DNA of 64,000 bases from Laburnicola sp. R22_1 (GCA_014281115.1 JACONQ010000001.1:3472001-3536000), one strand, 5' to 3'. Counted from the stretch's first letter, positions 35,001-46,570 are shown. Notes: generated by a model not told the origin, from the letters alone. Numbers and translations: made by a program.

Positions 35001-35057
35001 ATGATCAGCATGCGCCTGAACCGACGGCACGTCTGTCATAATCCGGCCGTCACACAA
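32052..35057 (-). CDS. set3: Set3-type PHD finger and SET domain protein
   Basis: Chromatin protein of the yeast Set3/animal MLL5 family, a subunit of a histone deacetylase complex that reads H3K4 methylation. Single exon, 1001 residues. A PHD finger occupies residues 54-98 (CICGYSDDDG, CEKCDTWQH, HECADC). The SET domain is at about 325-430, with GFIGELKGRIG, RRSCNPNM and FLALRDIEPGEELTVGWD. In active methyltransferases the end motif is GEELTxDY with a catalytic Tyr; here it is GEELTVGWD, and the NHSC motif is RRSC, so the domain is probably non-catalytic, as known for Set3. The rest is disordered, Ser/Pro/Thr-rich, with basic clusters (KSHKKR, KRGKRH) that could be nuclear signals. Met7 is an alternative start. 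Confidence 0.92.
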   Translation of the reverse strand: MCDGRIMTDVPSVQAHADHQPASVAHYAAPPPPAFTSGSPVLDGPVEEEESSTIKCICGYSDDDGNTVLCEKCDTWQHIVCYYESASHVPDVHECADCLPRVVDKKSANEKQRQRRELHSIGERKGRPRTTTKSHKKRVKDPLASVQPNGWAVHSNNELHYSTERKSGSPRDQPPPAKRPKTNHRPSGSVSMISQAPALAPTSRKRGGSVMLNGHSPVKSPVNPEGPIEEFSLEFMNLYRQAEPPSTDSNSYTDLRVANDIASWLNDRDALAEATGGMNPGEVFQRIDQAIEEMETSLAPVLIKQTEVDPSLTAHGLHPQWHFVTVETPVATDGFIGELKGRIGRKQDYYSDPDNRWELLRHPEPFVFFPPHLPIYIDTRHEGTILRYARRSCNPNMGMKILTQGPESGHHFCFLALRDIEPGEELTVGWDIDSSIRQQLVKAVTNGDIKKEGFKKIQPWVACVLANFGGCACDNSTGYECLLERARRTATTYAEPVQLPKTVKGRKTKKPQASPLSTGHATNSRAGSEALHRDAQEEENIDSRSTSGSHKCSSRDNTPATHFSLDDGNGKMSERERRKIQQQERLFEQMEYDDQHKGKRGKRHSAGSTLNTPSLSSSVRRPSRPSLFLTDSNMQKQLSHGEPSPSARHPREHSNGVARNISGSSVKINGRIPPKPKPVYVDSSTQTSDEKPSLEPPTPTGRIMRPPMSFKRKLLQQAQEDKIQRERIRSASVKLEVNSPALKDVTSGKPSPTAPAAPLEEPTAMDICIETTTEVKPDPPTPPKQSPPGPSDDIEMKDAEETTAPKPSDPIVTETPDALNRDLSPGTSHPPIQPPAPPWVSSSTPGESNATATAPLQTSTEARSEVPTKPELIIPSTTAAVLPSASTPSAVTERALAQSPVGTAAALSPFSPGMTTPGPPRKKLSLSDYTRRAKLAQQTSNATGTPPLAHSQSTSSPTLSNASLPLNASPLSKSAEPALPPVAEETQPTLTTTTTTTTTSS

Positions 35058-37014
35058 TGGTAAGATGGTGTTTGGGTTCGTCTAGTAGGAGGCTCAGGCT
35101 CTGGGTGCTTTGGATCGCATGACGCCCGACGCGCGCACGAGGGAAGTAGAGCGGGCGACAGCTTCGCGGGACGAGTCCAACGGCCGATATCGACGAGCTG
35201 CCTGCTTTCTGTGACGAGTTGGGTTGTTGTTGGGGCCCGGTGGCCCAGAAGAAGAGGCTTCCGTGTCCGCTCGTGGGACGGACAGCGCGGGAAGGAGGCG
35301 TCGGCAAGGGCACCTAGACGTTGACAAACGAGCAGAAGCCAGATGGCAGCATGTAAGATGGGTATTGAAGTCGAGGGAGGCCGAGTCCAGACAATGCGCA
35401 GGTGGTGCGAGCGGGAGAGGAGGAATGGAGGGAAAGGTGTACCTTGAGGGGCGCTGGCTGAGGGCGGGCTTAACAAAGGAGACGGCGGGCGCGCAACGAA
35501 AGCGGAGGGCCGTCGAGGGCGAGGATGCGCAGCACAGTTGTCTCTGGACGCCAGCGGGCGTGGAGGAGGGCGCGTCAATGTCAGAGTCACAAATGGAGGC
35601 GGAGACGTGCCTGCACTGCACAGAGAGGACTGGCGAGTTGGAGACGAAAATGGGCTAGAGCAGGAGCGGACTAGGGCATGGCCCGAGCGCTGGGCCTTGG
35701 AAGCGTCCAGGCAGCAGAAGGGCTACATGCTGCACGGTTAGCGAAGAGTGAAAGGCGGGCGCCGAGGGCACGACGACGGCAGACGCGGGGCTGAAGGTTG
35801 CCATGGCGTCGCGGGCCTCTGTGGACGATGAAGGGCGTCGAGAGGGATCGAAGAGGCAAGATGCAGAGGACTCGGTCGGGGGCTGAGATGCGAGACGACG
35901 GCGAACATTGAACAGCATCATTCCTTGGAAGCCGTTGCTGGCGACGGCCAATCAGCAGGCGAGGGGCGCTTCAATACGGCTTAGGGCGTAAGATTTTGGC
36001 GGCGCGTTGCAGGAGCCAGCAGATCCGAAGTTCGCGCCTGGAAACGACTCGTCACGACTCGCCAGGGCTAGGGAAGCGACGGCGCGTCGACCTATTCCGT
36101 CGGCGTGCCACGATGCGAAGCTGTTCTTCACCGTCATTCTCTTTTGTTTGTCGTGTTGCACGCTGCCTGTGGCCCGCGGCGGCGGCCATTTCTTATTTAG
36201 ATGGCGGCCGGGCCGCGCATCGGGATTGGAGCGGCCGCGGAACCGCTGCCTGCCCCGGTGACCAGTGACCACTGTGACCCGTCGTCGTGCCAGTGCCTGC
36301 CGCGCCCAGAGCGAGAGAACGCAGCTGCCCTGGCGGCACGTCCCTCGCAGCTGCCGCATGCGCATGTGCCATGCACTTCGCCCCCTCCGTGACGCGCCTT
36401 TTCTGAAACTCTCCTCGCCATGGACCACCTCGCCGCCGACGTGCTGCCACTGCTGCCACTGCTGCCACTGCTGCCACTGCTGCCACTGCTGCCACTGCTG
36501 CCAACAACTGCCGCGACGCCATTCCGACTGCCATATAATAAGTGCAGCCCCACGCCTTCACCCTGTCCTGACCGTACATCTCGAACCACCTTCCCCGGAG
36601 TCACGCATCACCCCTTGGTGAACAAGCCGCTAGGTATGTCCTGCGCCGCGGCTCTCGAGTGCTTACCGCGTCTGTGCCATCACACACCACGACTGTATTG
36701 TGTAGAAGAACATGCATGCTATGACAACGGCCTCGCGTCCCGACAGTCTCCTACCACCTACCATTTGGCTACAAACCTCTGCGCACCGCCCTGCGTCGAT
36801 CCTCGTCCCAGTCCTCCGTCCACGGCGCAGACTTACCCGATGTCCATGCCCCTCATATATTCAACCGCGTAGACACTAGAGCATCGCTCTACCCATCCAT
36901 GATCCCACGAATGAGCATGCTGGCGCGAGGCTCCACAATGGCCGGGATAGATTGATCGCATCTCTGTAAATACAGCCATCGGCCATTTCGCTCAGTCACT
37001 CTTCTGCCGGCGTC
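35058..37014. other. Divergent intergenic region upstream of set3 and the carboxylesterase
   Basis: Nearly 2 kb, GC-rich from 35100 to 36400, with no recognisable gene. The many overlapping frames (for example 35036-35590 minus, 35224-35658 plus, 35952-36428 minus) are Arg/Ala/Pro-rich readings of GC-rich DNA. It contains a 9-bp minisatellite near 36450. It should hold the promoters of both flanking genes. Confidence 0.6.
36444..36504. repeat. 9-bp minisatellite (CTGCTGCCA), about 6-7 units
   Basis: Tandem copies of CTGCTGCCA read as Leu-Leu-Pro, Cys-Cys-His or Ala-Ala-Val depending on frame. It lies in the intergenic region, not in a supported gene. Confidence 0.85.
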
Positions 37015-39361
37015 ATGGCTCCTCTCCTTGGACTGGTCACTCGCCTTTTCTTCTTGGTGCTGACGAGTGATGATGTGGTTCCGATTCCTAGTCCGCAGTC
37101 GATCGGAAGTGATCTGACTATACTCACTCATAACGACTTGCATGGTTAGTAGGACGCCCATCAGATGGCGGCAACGTCGTCCTTACTTCGCCAGGCAATA
37201 CCAGTACCAGACAAGCCGCGACAGCCGTCCTAAGCGCCCGTGGATCGAAGTCGAAAGCTCAAGCCGGATGTGAAGCACTGCAAGAGACGCTGTGGAATCC
37301 GGGGAACCACACAGAGCTTGACTTCCTGCGCTACCTGGATTACGACAAGCCAGCTGATGTTATCGGTCAGTACTGGGTAGGGAGCAGAGGCAACTCGACA
37401 TGCAGGGCGATAACAACCATCGGCAAAATCGAAACAATCTCGTGTGACACAGAGTTGCCGGCCCTGTGTTCGCAGTCCGCGCCGCCGAGTTCAAATACCA
37501 GTGCGTAATTTCGGAGTATTGCCTGAGCACAATGAGCATGCGTCATGCGCAATGTATTCTAAGGAGACTCACCTTGTTGATCTTCACTAACCGTCACACC
37601 AACGTCTAGGCTCGGACACGAGTTCTCAATGGCGGACCTCTGTACGTACCGGCGACGCCGCCATCGAAGGATACCGAGACAAATTCTCTTTCCGTTTTCT
37701 CGGCCTCAAATACGCATCCTACCCCTCTCGATTCACATACTCGACATATCAAGCTCCCAGCGGTACGTCGCCTTGGGGTACATCCTCTATACATTACACG
37801 TACTGATTCGACTGGGTGACATCTCCTTCACTAACTTGCTCCCCGACGTCTAGGTAACATCTCAGCGCTCTCTTACGGTCCTATATGCCCCCAGACAGTC
37901 TGCAGCCCATCAACATGCAGCGAAGACTGCCTCACCTTGAACATCTGGACCCCGTACCTCCCCTCGTCTCCTTCATCGTCGACTTCCAAAAAAGGGGTAA
38001 TGCTCTGGGTCCACGGCGGTGCTTTTATCAACGGTTACGGCTCCGACCCCACCTTTGATGGTGGCAGTATGGCGTCGCGGGGTGATGTCGTGGTCGTAAC
38101 CATCAATTACCGCCTCTCCACGCTCGGCTTCCTCGCTCTCGATAACAGTACTGCGCGAGGCAACTATTGGCTCTCAGACCAGATTGCTGCGTTGGACTGG
38201 GTGCAGAATCATATTGAGGATTTTGGCGGCGATAAGGAGAGAGTTACGGTGTTTTGGCAGAGTGCTGGCGCGTCCAGTATGAGGGCGTTACTTGCGAGTC
38301 CTAGGGCGAAGGGGAAGTTTACGGGCGCAATTGTGATGAGTTGCCCTGGGGGATCTTCGAAATTGTTTTCAGAGTACCAGACTTTGGCAGAGGCTGCGAA
38401 TAAGACAAGCAGGATCTTGGGGGAGAAGGGTTGTGCGGAAGGAGATGGAGAGGCACAGCTTGCGTGTCTGCGAGCGTTGGATCCTGCGAAACTTGTTCAG
38501 GGGACCGTTGCGAGGTATGGCTGCCACGTCCCGAGAAACAGCGGACAAGCTACCGACTGACTGATCTTTCCCAGCGAACCCGTCATCGACGGCACATATC
38601 TAGATACCCGCACCCTACTCCTCGACGGCACCGGCCCCTCCCTCAACGTCACCCTCCTAACTGGCGTCATGCACGACGACGGTTTCACCGCATTCTCCAA
38701 AACCTCAAACGCTTCCCAGGAACTAACAGCGCAAGGCTACAACGCCACATCCATCTTGACCTCGCCGTACTTTCCCTTCCCTCAGAATCCCAACACCACC
38801 CGCGCCATCTTCAACCTCACCTCCCGCGTCGCCACAGACGCCCAATTCCGCTGCATCACCCAATCCACCGCCTACGCTGCTGCCAAAAATAACGTCTTCC
38901 CCACAGTCTACAGTTACGAAATCGACCGCAGTTGGCAGCTGATTAATTTCAGTCCCAATCCGCCGACTTGCGAGGCGCCGCCCTCGGCGGAGTATCCGCT
39001 CGGCGATACGAGGCTTCCGTATTACAAGTGTCACAGCGGGGAGTTGTATTACGTGTTTGGCACGGGGATACTGCTGGGAAGAATGCCGCGTGATGATTTG
39101 GACATTCCCTTCTCTCAGTACATGCTTGATACGTGGACGGCGTTTGGGCGGAAGGGGGATCCGAACCCTGAGGTGGGATTTTTAGATGCGAGGGGCTATA
39201 CGAATACGTCGGCTGTGGTGCGGAAGATTGGGGCGTGGGAGCCGACGAGTGTGGGGAATTTGAAGATTAGGGTCTTGGATGTCGAACCGAGGGATGAAGG
39301 GTTTAGGGAGGTGGAGCAGTGTGAGGTGCTTGAGGTGCCGATTGGGTATTATTTGGATTGA
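37015..39361 (+). CDS. Secreted carboxylesterase, type B
   Basis: Alpha/beta-hydrolase hydrolysing carboxylic esters, probably secreted. Five exons: 37015-37144, 37195-37500, 37610-37762, 37854-38514 and 38575-39361, 678 residues. A hydrophobic N-terminus (LLGLVTRLFFLVLTS) precedes a fungal-specific N-domain (THNDLHGNTS, CEALQETLW, ALCSQSAPPSSN) and the catalytic domain. The oxyanion-hole motif WVHGGAF, the acid segment HDDGF and the His in CHSGELYYVFG are intact. The nucleophile motif reads FWQSAGA instead of FGQSAGA: TGG replaces GGG, losing the first Gly of GxSxG. That could impair folding of the nucleophile elbow, or be a sequence error. Intron 1 (50 bp) is the least certain. It is convergent with the methyltransferase gene, 128 bp away. 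Confidence 0.87.
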
Positions 39362-39489
39362 GCTGTTTTGGAAAGAGTAATGAATGGGTCTGCAAGAGGA
39401 ACAGCACCTTGGTGGTCGCATTACATATCCTAGGCTACCTCACGACATGATCCGACATGCAGAGACTGAAGATGTGACGTCTCTAGATA

Positions 39490-40526
39490 CTACGGAGATG
39501 ACCGAACCACTCCGATATGAACAATGAATCCAGAGTTCTGTCTCAGAGGCTCGGTCAAAAGTTCGTCTGGTACTTGCCAGACGTGGAAGAGGCGATGGAA
39601 ACTCTGAAGCCAGGATTCAAATACGTCGTGAGAACGGAGCTGTTGGGCGACAAGGCAGAGGGTAGGCTTGCTTTGTTGTGTGGCAGTGCGGAGCTCGCAT
39701 ATCTGGGCACATGTGTTGTTGAGCGGCTCAATCAGACTTTCGTTGTAGATGCAGTCACATGCAATGACTAGATCGACGCCTGAAGTCTCGCAGATGGCCT
39801 GGTGGTCGAGGCCGAGTACGGCGGGGAGTGACGATACTGAGCTGAGTTCCCAGTCGAGTTCGAGGGTGTCTATATTGGCCGATGTGTCGGCTGCTGCGTG
39901 GTTTGCTTTCTTCTTCGTCTTCTGTTTCTTGCTAGTACCGTTAGTGACGGGCGGTAAGTTGTCCGCTATGTTCTGCTTCAGCAGACGGAGCACATAATCC
40001 TGATCACTAGCGATGTACCTCCGGATCTTGGGAGCCAGCGCCAGGGCCACGACCCCAGAGACGCCAGCCCCAAGCTCAAGCGCCACACTCTCTGCGCCCA
40101 GGTAGCCGTCCGAGAAGAGGAAGTTGGGTGACGAAGCAATCCACTTGGCGAAGCGTGGCGTTACTTTCCATGCGACTGCGGTCCACGTTAGCGAGCCTGA
40201 GCCAGCCCCCAAGGCAGCCACGACAAGAGCTGAGCAGCAGTGAGACGGGTGCAGACCTGCTCCCGTGGTGCCCTGCTGACGGTCCGAGGTTAGGAGGCCA
40301 CGGGACTGCCGGATGGACAGGACCCTGGAGCCGATGGTGATGGTGACCTCGGCTGCCTGTGAGTCTATGAAGCCGAGAGAGGAGGAGGGGATGCTTTGCG
40401 AAAAGACCACGAATGCTTCTGCGAGTTGGGACGCGTGGTTAGAGTAGTGCAAAATAGCGAATCGCAGGTCGTACCTTCTTCGGGGTCCTTCACGGGCGCG
40501 CCCAGGACAGTGCGGAGAGAGTTCAT
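39490..40526 (-). CDS. rkm5: Rkm5-type (METTL21-like) protein lysine methyltransferase
   Basis: S-adenosylmethionine-dependent methyltransferase of the yeast Rkm5 family, which methylates a lysine of a large-subunit ribosomal protein. Minus-strand exons: 40526-40475, 40418-40257 and 40175-39490, 299 residues. Joining the exons gives MNSLRTVLGAPVKDPEE-EAFVVFSQ and then TTGA-VAWKVTPRFAKW, the usual family sequence. The SAM-binding motif ELGAGVSGVV and the later DLVIACDCIYNESLIEP are present. A basic insert (SKKQKTKKKANH) lies between beta strands. It shares a 343-bp divergent promoter region with the acyl-CoA synthetase gene. Substrate assignment rests on family similarity only. Confidence 0.85.
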
Positions 40527-40869
40527 GATGGCGCCGTACAACAGGTCGTATCAGGTAAATAGCAAACCAGAGTGTTTCTTGGACGGGCCTCGTGTGGGCT
40601 TGGCCAGCTGCCGCATGGGGCAGCCTGCCGACGTTGCGGGCTCACAGGTGCTAGTCTGGCCCGCGGCGCCCGCGCCTGCCAACCGCGAGCGAGTGCCCAG
40701 GCGCTGCCGGCCTGCGTCATTTAAGGAGCTTGGACCTCTCTTCTCCATGCTTCGCTGCACATACATACCACTACCCACTCGCCTGCTGTTGCTCCTGTGC
40801 CTTTTCGTGCTCTCTGCCATCCCCATCTCCATCCACCTCACCCCCTCTCTCCACACCCACATCGCCACC

Positions 40870-43117
40870 ATGCCACGCGATCTCAAGAAAATCATGCCCC
40901 AGGCGCGGTCGGAGGCCACCCGCCCCCTCTCGGTCGAGGTGCCAGGCGCCCAGAAAGTCGACGGCGAAACGATACCGCGCCGGAACGCAAAAGCAGTCGA
41001 TGCGCTGCTCCTAACCCCCAACAAAGACATCAAGACGCTCCACGACATCCTGCGATACTCGTCGGCCAAGTTTGGCAATGCGAAGGCGGTCGGCCACCGC
41101 AGGGTGGTGCAGGTGCACGAGGAGACGAAGAAGGTCAAGAAGATGATCGACGGCAAGCAGCAGGAGGTGGACAAGAAGTGGCAGTACTTTGAGCTTAGCC
41201 CGTACGAGTTCAAGAGCTTCGTCGAGTTCGAGAGGCTGTGTCTGGACGTGGGCGCTGCCTTCAAGCATCTGGGTCTCGGGCCACAGGACCGCATCCACCT
41301 GTTCGCGTCGACGAGCATGCAATGGCTTGGCTCAGCACATGGTGAGTGATTCCCATCTAGGATGGGCTGTGGCCTGTACGCTGACGCATTCGTAGGTGCC
41401 TTTAGCCAGTCGCTCAGCATTGTGACCGCATACGACACGCTTGGCGAGGAGGGTCTCAAGCACTCGATGCTGCAGACCAAGACCAAGCTAATGTTCACGG
41501 ATCCGCACCTGCTCCCCAAGCTCGTGAACCCCTTGAAGGAGGCGACTGATGTCCAGATGGTCGTCTACAGCACCAAAGAGAAGGCGGAGCTGAAGGACAT
41601 TGAGGCGCTCACCAACGCACATCCGCATCTGAAGGTCCTCAGCTTCGACGATATGGTCGCACTTGGAAAGGAGCATCCGGCCGACACCATTCCTCCCAAG
41701 GCAGAAGACCTCGCCTGCATCATGTACACCTCTGGCTCTACAGGAACACCAAAGGGCGTCTTGATTAAGCACAGCAACGTCGTTGCGGCCAGTAAGTGGA
41801 GAATAAGAATGAATGAATTGTACTAACGTTGCGCAGTTGCTGGTGTTGATGTCATAGTAGGACAATACCTTGGGCCCGGCGATTCTCTCCTCACATACCT
41901 CCCTGCTGCGCATATTCTCGAATTTGTCTTCGAAAACGCGTGTCTGTACTGGGGCGGAAACATGGGCTACGGAACGATCAGAACGCTCTCAGATACCTCT
42001 GTAAGGAACTGCAAGGGCGACATCCGGGAACTCAGGCCCACCGTTCTTGTTGGTGTACCCCAGGTGTGGGAGACTGTCAAGAAGGGAATCGCCACCAAGG
42101 TCGAGGCGGGTGGTGCGCTGACCAGCAAGTTGTTCTGGGCCGCCATGGCCGCGAAGAGCTTCCTTCTCCATTCAGGACTGCCGGGAAGCGGTCTCCTCGA
42201 TACGGTTGTCTTCAACAAGGTCAAAGACGCGACCGGTGGAAGGCTGCGAATCTGCATGAACGGTGGTGGCCCGATTGCCAAGGAGACACAGCGCTTCATT
42301 TCATACGCCATCACTCCCATGATCAGTGGCTATGGTCTCACCGAGACCACGGCTATGGGAGCTCTGATGGATCCTCTGTGTTGGACTGACCAGGCGCTCG
42401 GCGAGATGCCTGCTTCCATCGAGGTGAAGCTTGTCGATTTCGCCGATGCGGGCTACTTCTCAACAAACAAGCCGCCACAAGGTGAGATTTGGATCCGCGG
42501 AGGAGGTGTCACCGCTGGATATCTCGACCTCGAGCAGGAGACCAAGGAATCGTTCACCGACGACGGCTGGTTCAAGACGGGCGACATTGGACAGTTCGAT
42601 GCCAAGGGCCAGCTCAAGATCATCGACCGCAAGAAGAACTTGGTCAAGACGCTCGCGGGTGAATACATTGCTCTCGAGAAGCTGGAGTCTGTCTATCGCT
42701 CTGCTCCTATTGTCGCCAACATCTGCGTCTACGCTGCCGATGACCAGATGAAGCCGGTTGCCATCATCGTGCCTGCTGAACCCGCTCTCAAGAAGCTTGC
42801 GCAGGAAAATGGCGTCGAGGGTGACAACCTGGAAGAGCTGGTGCACAACGAGAAGTTGAATAATGTGGTGTTGAAGCAGCTGCAAGCGCTGGGCACGAAG
42901 GGTGGTCTGGCGAGTTTTGAAACCATCACTGGTGTGGTGATGGCGGATGAGGAGTGGACGCCGCAGAACGTATGTGTCCCCTACCTACCACTCACTATTG
43001 ACGATGGGACTTTTATCTAATGCATCGCAGGGCATGACGACGGCAGCACAGAAGATTAACCGCAAACTTATTCTGCAGACGTACCAGAAGGAGGTTGATA
43101 AGGCATATGGCAAGTAA
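40870..43117 (+). CDS. faa1: Long-chain fatty-acid-CoA ligase (acyl-CoA synthetase)
   Basis: Activates long-chain fatty acids to acyl-CoA with ATP for lipid synthesis, beta-oxidation and protein acylation; found on membranes and lipid droplets. Four exons: 40870-41341, 41396-41791, 41837-42969 and 43031-43117, 695 residues, the usual length. The AMP-binding signature YTSGSTGTPKGV lies at about residues 268-279, with YLPAAHILE, GYGLTET, DGWFKTGDIG and the acyl-CoA synthetase motif IIDRKKNLVKTLAGEYIALE (shown as its 20-residue core). Intron 2 has a perfect TACTAAC branch point at 41821-41827. The chosen start has a GCCACCATG context. The frame is open upstream, and a Met at 40747 would add a hydrophobic segment (see findings). 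Confidence 0.94.
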
Positions 43118-43972
43118 AACATTCCAACTGGGGTGGATGAATTCTACCTCTCTCTCTCTCTTCTTGCGTGTTGGAACGCGTGAGTGAGCGGGTGGTGCTT
43201 GTTGGCGTATTTGGTGGGGTTGTGATAATACTCTTTTTTGGGGGGGAGGTGGGGGAGGTGGTTGGATATGGATAGGAAATGGATATGGATTTGTTGGGGC
43301 TTGGACTTCAGCCAGGATGCGATGGATGCTGGGGGTTATATTTATCTTTAATGCTTTCCTTTTTTTTTGGTAGTGGAAATTCGAGGTATATTGTAACTTT
43401 TTCGTTGAAGAAGTGAGGTTTTTAGTTGTGCGGTTCTGCTTGCTTGCTGGTTTGAGAGGATGTCTGATCTGATAGTAGGGAGAGGGAAGTATTGAACATC
43501 TTCGTCGTGTGGAGATTCTAACCAAGGTCGAGTCCGCACCATACACAGAGAGGAGTAAAACAGGAGGCACTAAAACCCAGTACCTAGCACACAGTGGTAG
43601 TAACAAAATATACACAAAATAACGATGATTTCGTCGTCGACTTTCTTCACGGCAGCATCGTCGACGGCAGTCAATGGACAGTCTGCCATCTGGCATGGAG
43701 AGGGAAGTATATGCATGCGCACGTCTGTCTGCGAGGATAGATAAGTATCAGACTAGGTCGTAATGCGCTATCCACTTCTTGGGAATATTTTATAGGGTAT
43801 ATATATATACTGTAATAAGAAACCAAGAAACCAAGAACGAAACACAAGAAGGGGATAGGAGGAGGACCATCCATCCATCCAACCAACTAAAAAACCGTGA
43901 ACTCTCCCCCCGAAGAGGAAGTAAAATTACAAAACTCAAAAGACGAACCCAAAGACAAAAGAAACAAAAACC
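43118..43972. other. Intergenic region between convergent genes
   Basis: About 850 bp separating the 3' ends of the acyl-CoA synthetase and cupredoxin genes. It is AT-rich with T runs on the plus strand (43211-43225, 43367-43378) that may act in 3'-end formation. No gene is supported; the minus frame at 43013-43696 is low-complexity. Confidence 0.6.
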
Positions 43973-45849
43973 CTATATAAACCGCGGCAACACTCTAACA
44001 CTGGTATCGTCCATCTCAGCCGGGCCTTGGTCTTGGTTCACGTGCAGTGTGACGGGGCGGCCGGGGCGGTTGGTGCTGGTTGTGGTGCTGGTGTTGGGGG
44101 TGGGGGCGTCGAAATATCCACCGCTACCAGGAGTGGGTATGATGCTTAGGCCTAGGCCGCGGTCTTGCGGGGTACCTGGGGATCTGTTTGTGGGCTGGGT
44201 TAGGACTGGGTGTATGATGTGGTTGGGATGCTACCGTGGGATGATTGATGACTGCGAAGGGAGAAGGAGAAAAGAAGAGAAACAGGGAGGGGAGGACAGG
44301 AACGGGGTAAAGGCACCTCAAATAAAACAAAACAAAACAAAGTAAACCACACATACCTAACCACACCACCTCTCTGCAACTGCTGCTGCTGCTGCTGCTG
44401 CTTATATACAGCCAACGGCACCAAATTCGGATCCACCGGACTCGTCATATCCGACGTCTTGGGCGTCGCAAACTTATACCTGTCGTCGCCCTCGTGCGTC
44501 CGCGTATAATACCCCGTCACAGGACTAAGGTTGAACGTCCCGCCTACGCTGCGCCCGTTGCTGCGAGGACTGGGACTGCCGCTACTCCCACCACCAGCGC
44601 CAGCGCCAACGCCCGTGTACGACTCCCCCTGTGAAAGCACCCCGCTGCGCGGCGGAGGCGAGTGGTATCCCTCGTAGTACGTGGGCGGCACCGCGTGGCT
44701 CGTCATGCCCGAGTGCGCCGTGTAGGGCGGACTAGGATACGTCTGGGAAATCGAAGGGGAAAAGAACGTAGTAGGCGTGCGGTGGTGCGTGCTCCGCGCA
44801 ATGGTGCTATCTTTGCGGACCATTTCGTCTTTGAGGCCGATGAAGCCGCGGCCGAACCAGAAGAGGAGGCCGCCTAGGACGACGACGCTGACGCAGGCGA
44901 TGACTATGCCTGCGATGGTGCCGGTGGCTAGGCCTTTGCGGGGCGCGGAGGGGGATGAGGGTGCGGTGGAGGAGGGCGGGGAGGTGGGGGAGGGGGATTC
45001 AGGGGGAAAGGGTTCGCCGGGGGAGAGGGCGTAGGCGGCCGCTTGGGCAATTTGGCGCTGGGTGGAGAGGGAGGTGGTGGCGTTGGGGTTGATGACGCCG
45101 ACCATTCCGTATGAGGTGCAGGAACCGGGGGCAGAGCAGTAGAAGAAGATGGGGGAGGTGTCGTTTATCCGTACTCTGTACTTTGGAGGCTGGTTTTCGT
45201 ATTAGCAATGTGATGTGAGGGAGGGAAAGGGGGGGTTAGGGAGAAGAGGAAACGGAAGAGAAGGAGGGATGTCTTACGTCGTTGAGGACAGCGTCTACGG
45301 GGCGAAAGCCAGACCAGAAACCTACTTTTCCTGGGCCGGTCATCTCGTAGGGTATACACGGGTACTCGTACTCAGCACGAACGACGCTGTGATTCTGGGG
45401 GTAGAAGGCAAATTCAATGATCTGGACGCTTGTCAATACTTTTCTCGCAGCTTTGCAGGTTCTCCTTCTCGAAACAACCTAGATATATTGAAGTCACAAC
45501 GGACTGATGCAAAAGAAAAAAAGAAACTTACATCTCCGACCTCAGCTTGAACCACATCGGGCCTGAACTTGTGGTCGGCCATTCCGACAGTCACTGAATG
45601 CGTCTGTACCGCCGCAGAACTCGTCGTACTCGCAGATTGCGAAGGCGTACGCGTAGAACTAGCCTTTGACGGAGAAGGAGTCGTCGCAGAAGACACAGAC
45701 GATGAATCCTCGCTCTCGCTTGTCGCCGTTTCTGTCCGAGCTGGTGCACGGGATTCCGACGATCTGTCCTGGGCGTATGCCGAAGTAGCAAGAAGTGTAA
45801 AGAGACACAACAATGCCCATAGTGAGGGCATTTTGTGTCGCTGCATCAT
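43973..45849 (-). CDS. Membrane-anchored extracellular cupredoxin-domain protein
   Basis: Minus-strand exons 45849-45532, 45421-45278, 45189-44357 and 44183-43973 encode 501 residues. A signal peptide (ALLCLFTLLATSAYA) is followed by a Ser/Thr-rich stretch and a cupredoxin-like domain: QAEVGD-IIEFAFYPQNHSV, EYPCIPYE, GFWSGF and TSPIFFYCSAPGSC. The latter has the His, Cys and Met-containing GMVGVINP segment expected of plastocyanin-like copper sites. A Ser/Pro-rich linker leads to one transmembrane helix at about residues 243-265 (TIAGIVIACVSVVVLGGLLF). A cytoplasmic tail of about 230 residues holds a polyglutamine run encoded by CAG/CTG repeats near 44378-44402. Fungal proteins of this type are cell-surface proteins of unknown function. 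The acceptor of the last exon is the least sure splice site. Confidence 0.82.
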
Positions 45850-46570
45850 GCTGTTGTAGTATACAGTCCGTTTGCTGGTCGCACGGTCGCATCAATGTCG
45901 GAGAACCTCTCATCGAGGCATACGGCAAAACGCGAGTGGAGTAAAGAATCCAAGAGTCTCCTCACCTAAAACACAGGCAACTCCCCCGTGGCAACGAACA
46001 AAGTAACTAGATGCTACCGACAGTCTGGGACAAGGCATCGACCACCGCAATGGCGCAGTTCCTCACCGATGATTCGCTAGGGTAATTCCTATCCGACGCC
46101 TTGAGGTCATCCGAACGTGGAGATGCTATATATGACAAAGAATGTGGATGACGACTGATTTTGGGACGAATGATCGATGTTGTGGCGGATAAAGAAATAG
46201 ACAAAGCAGGGCGCACTGCCACAGGACGTGACAATCGAGAGAGATGCAACATCGACGATGGATCGCGTTCGAGAACAGGTCGGGCTTGGTCAGAATGGAA
46301 CATGTGACGGCATAGATAGATGGAAAAGCAATCAGCTTTATTGGCTGTGTAATACCGTGAAGGTGTGTGTACACTGATAGGGGTCTCCGTCGATCTTCAA
46401 TGGAGGTTGGAGTGCAACAGTACAAGGAAAATCTGCTGAGAACACTTGCCTTGCAATGATAGACTGCAATCGCTCACTCTTACATCATGCCATCGGTAAC
46501 GGTTGCAGAAGAGAACAACTTTCGAGATGTCGTTATTGTTGATTTTGCTCTCGTTATTTGAGAAACCAGT
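45850..46570. other. Intergenic region, no gene seen
   Basis: About 720 bp upstream of the cupredoxin gene and downstream of the PAS gene. The minus frames at 46007-46425 have no recognisable features. Confidence 0.55.

Noticed and set aside
36193..36872. Frames with Leu-Pro, Ala-Val or Ser-Gly repeats upstream of the carboxylesterase
   Set aside because: Produced by the CTGCTGCCA minisatellite and GC-rich intergenic DNA.
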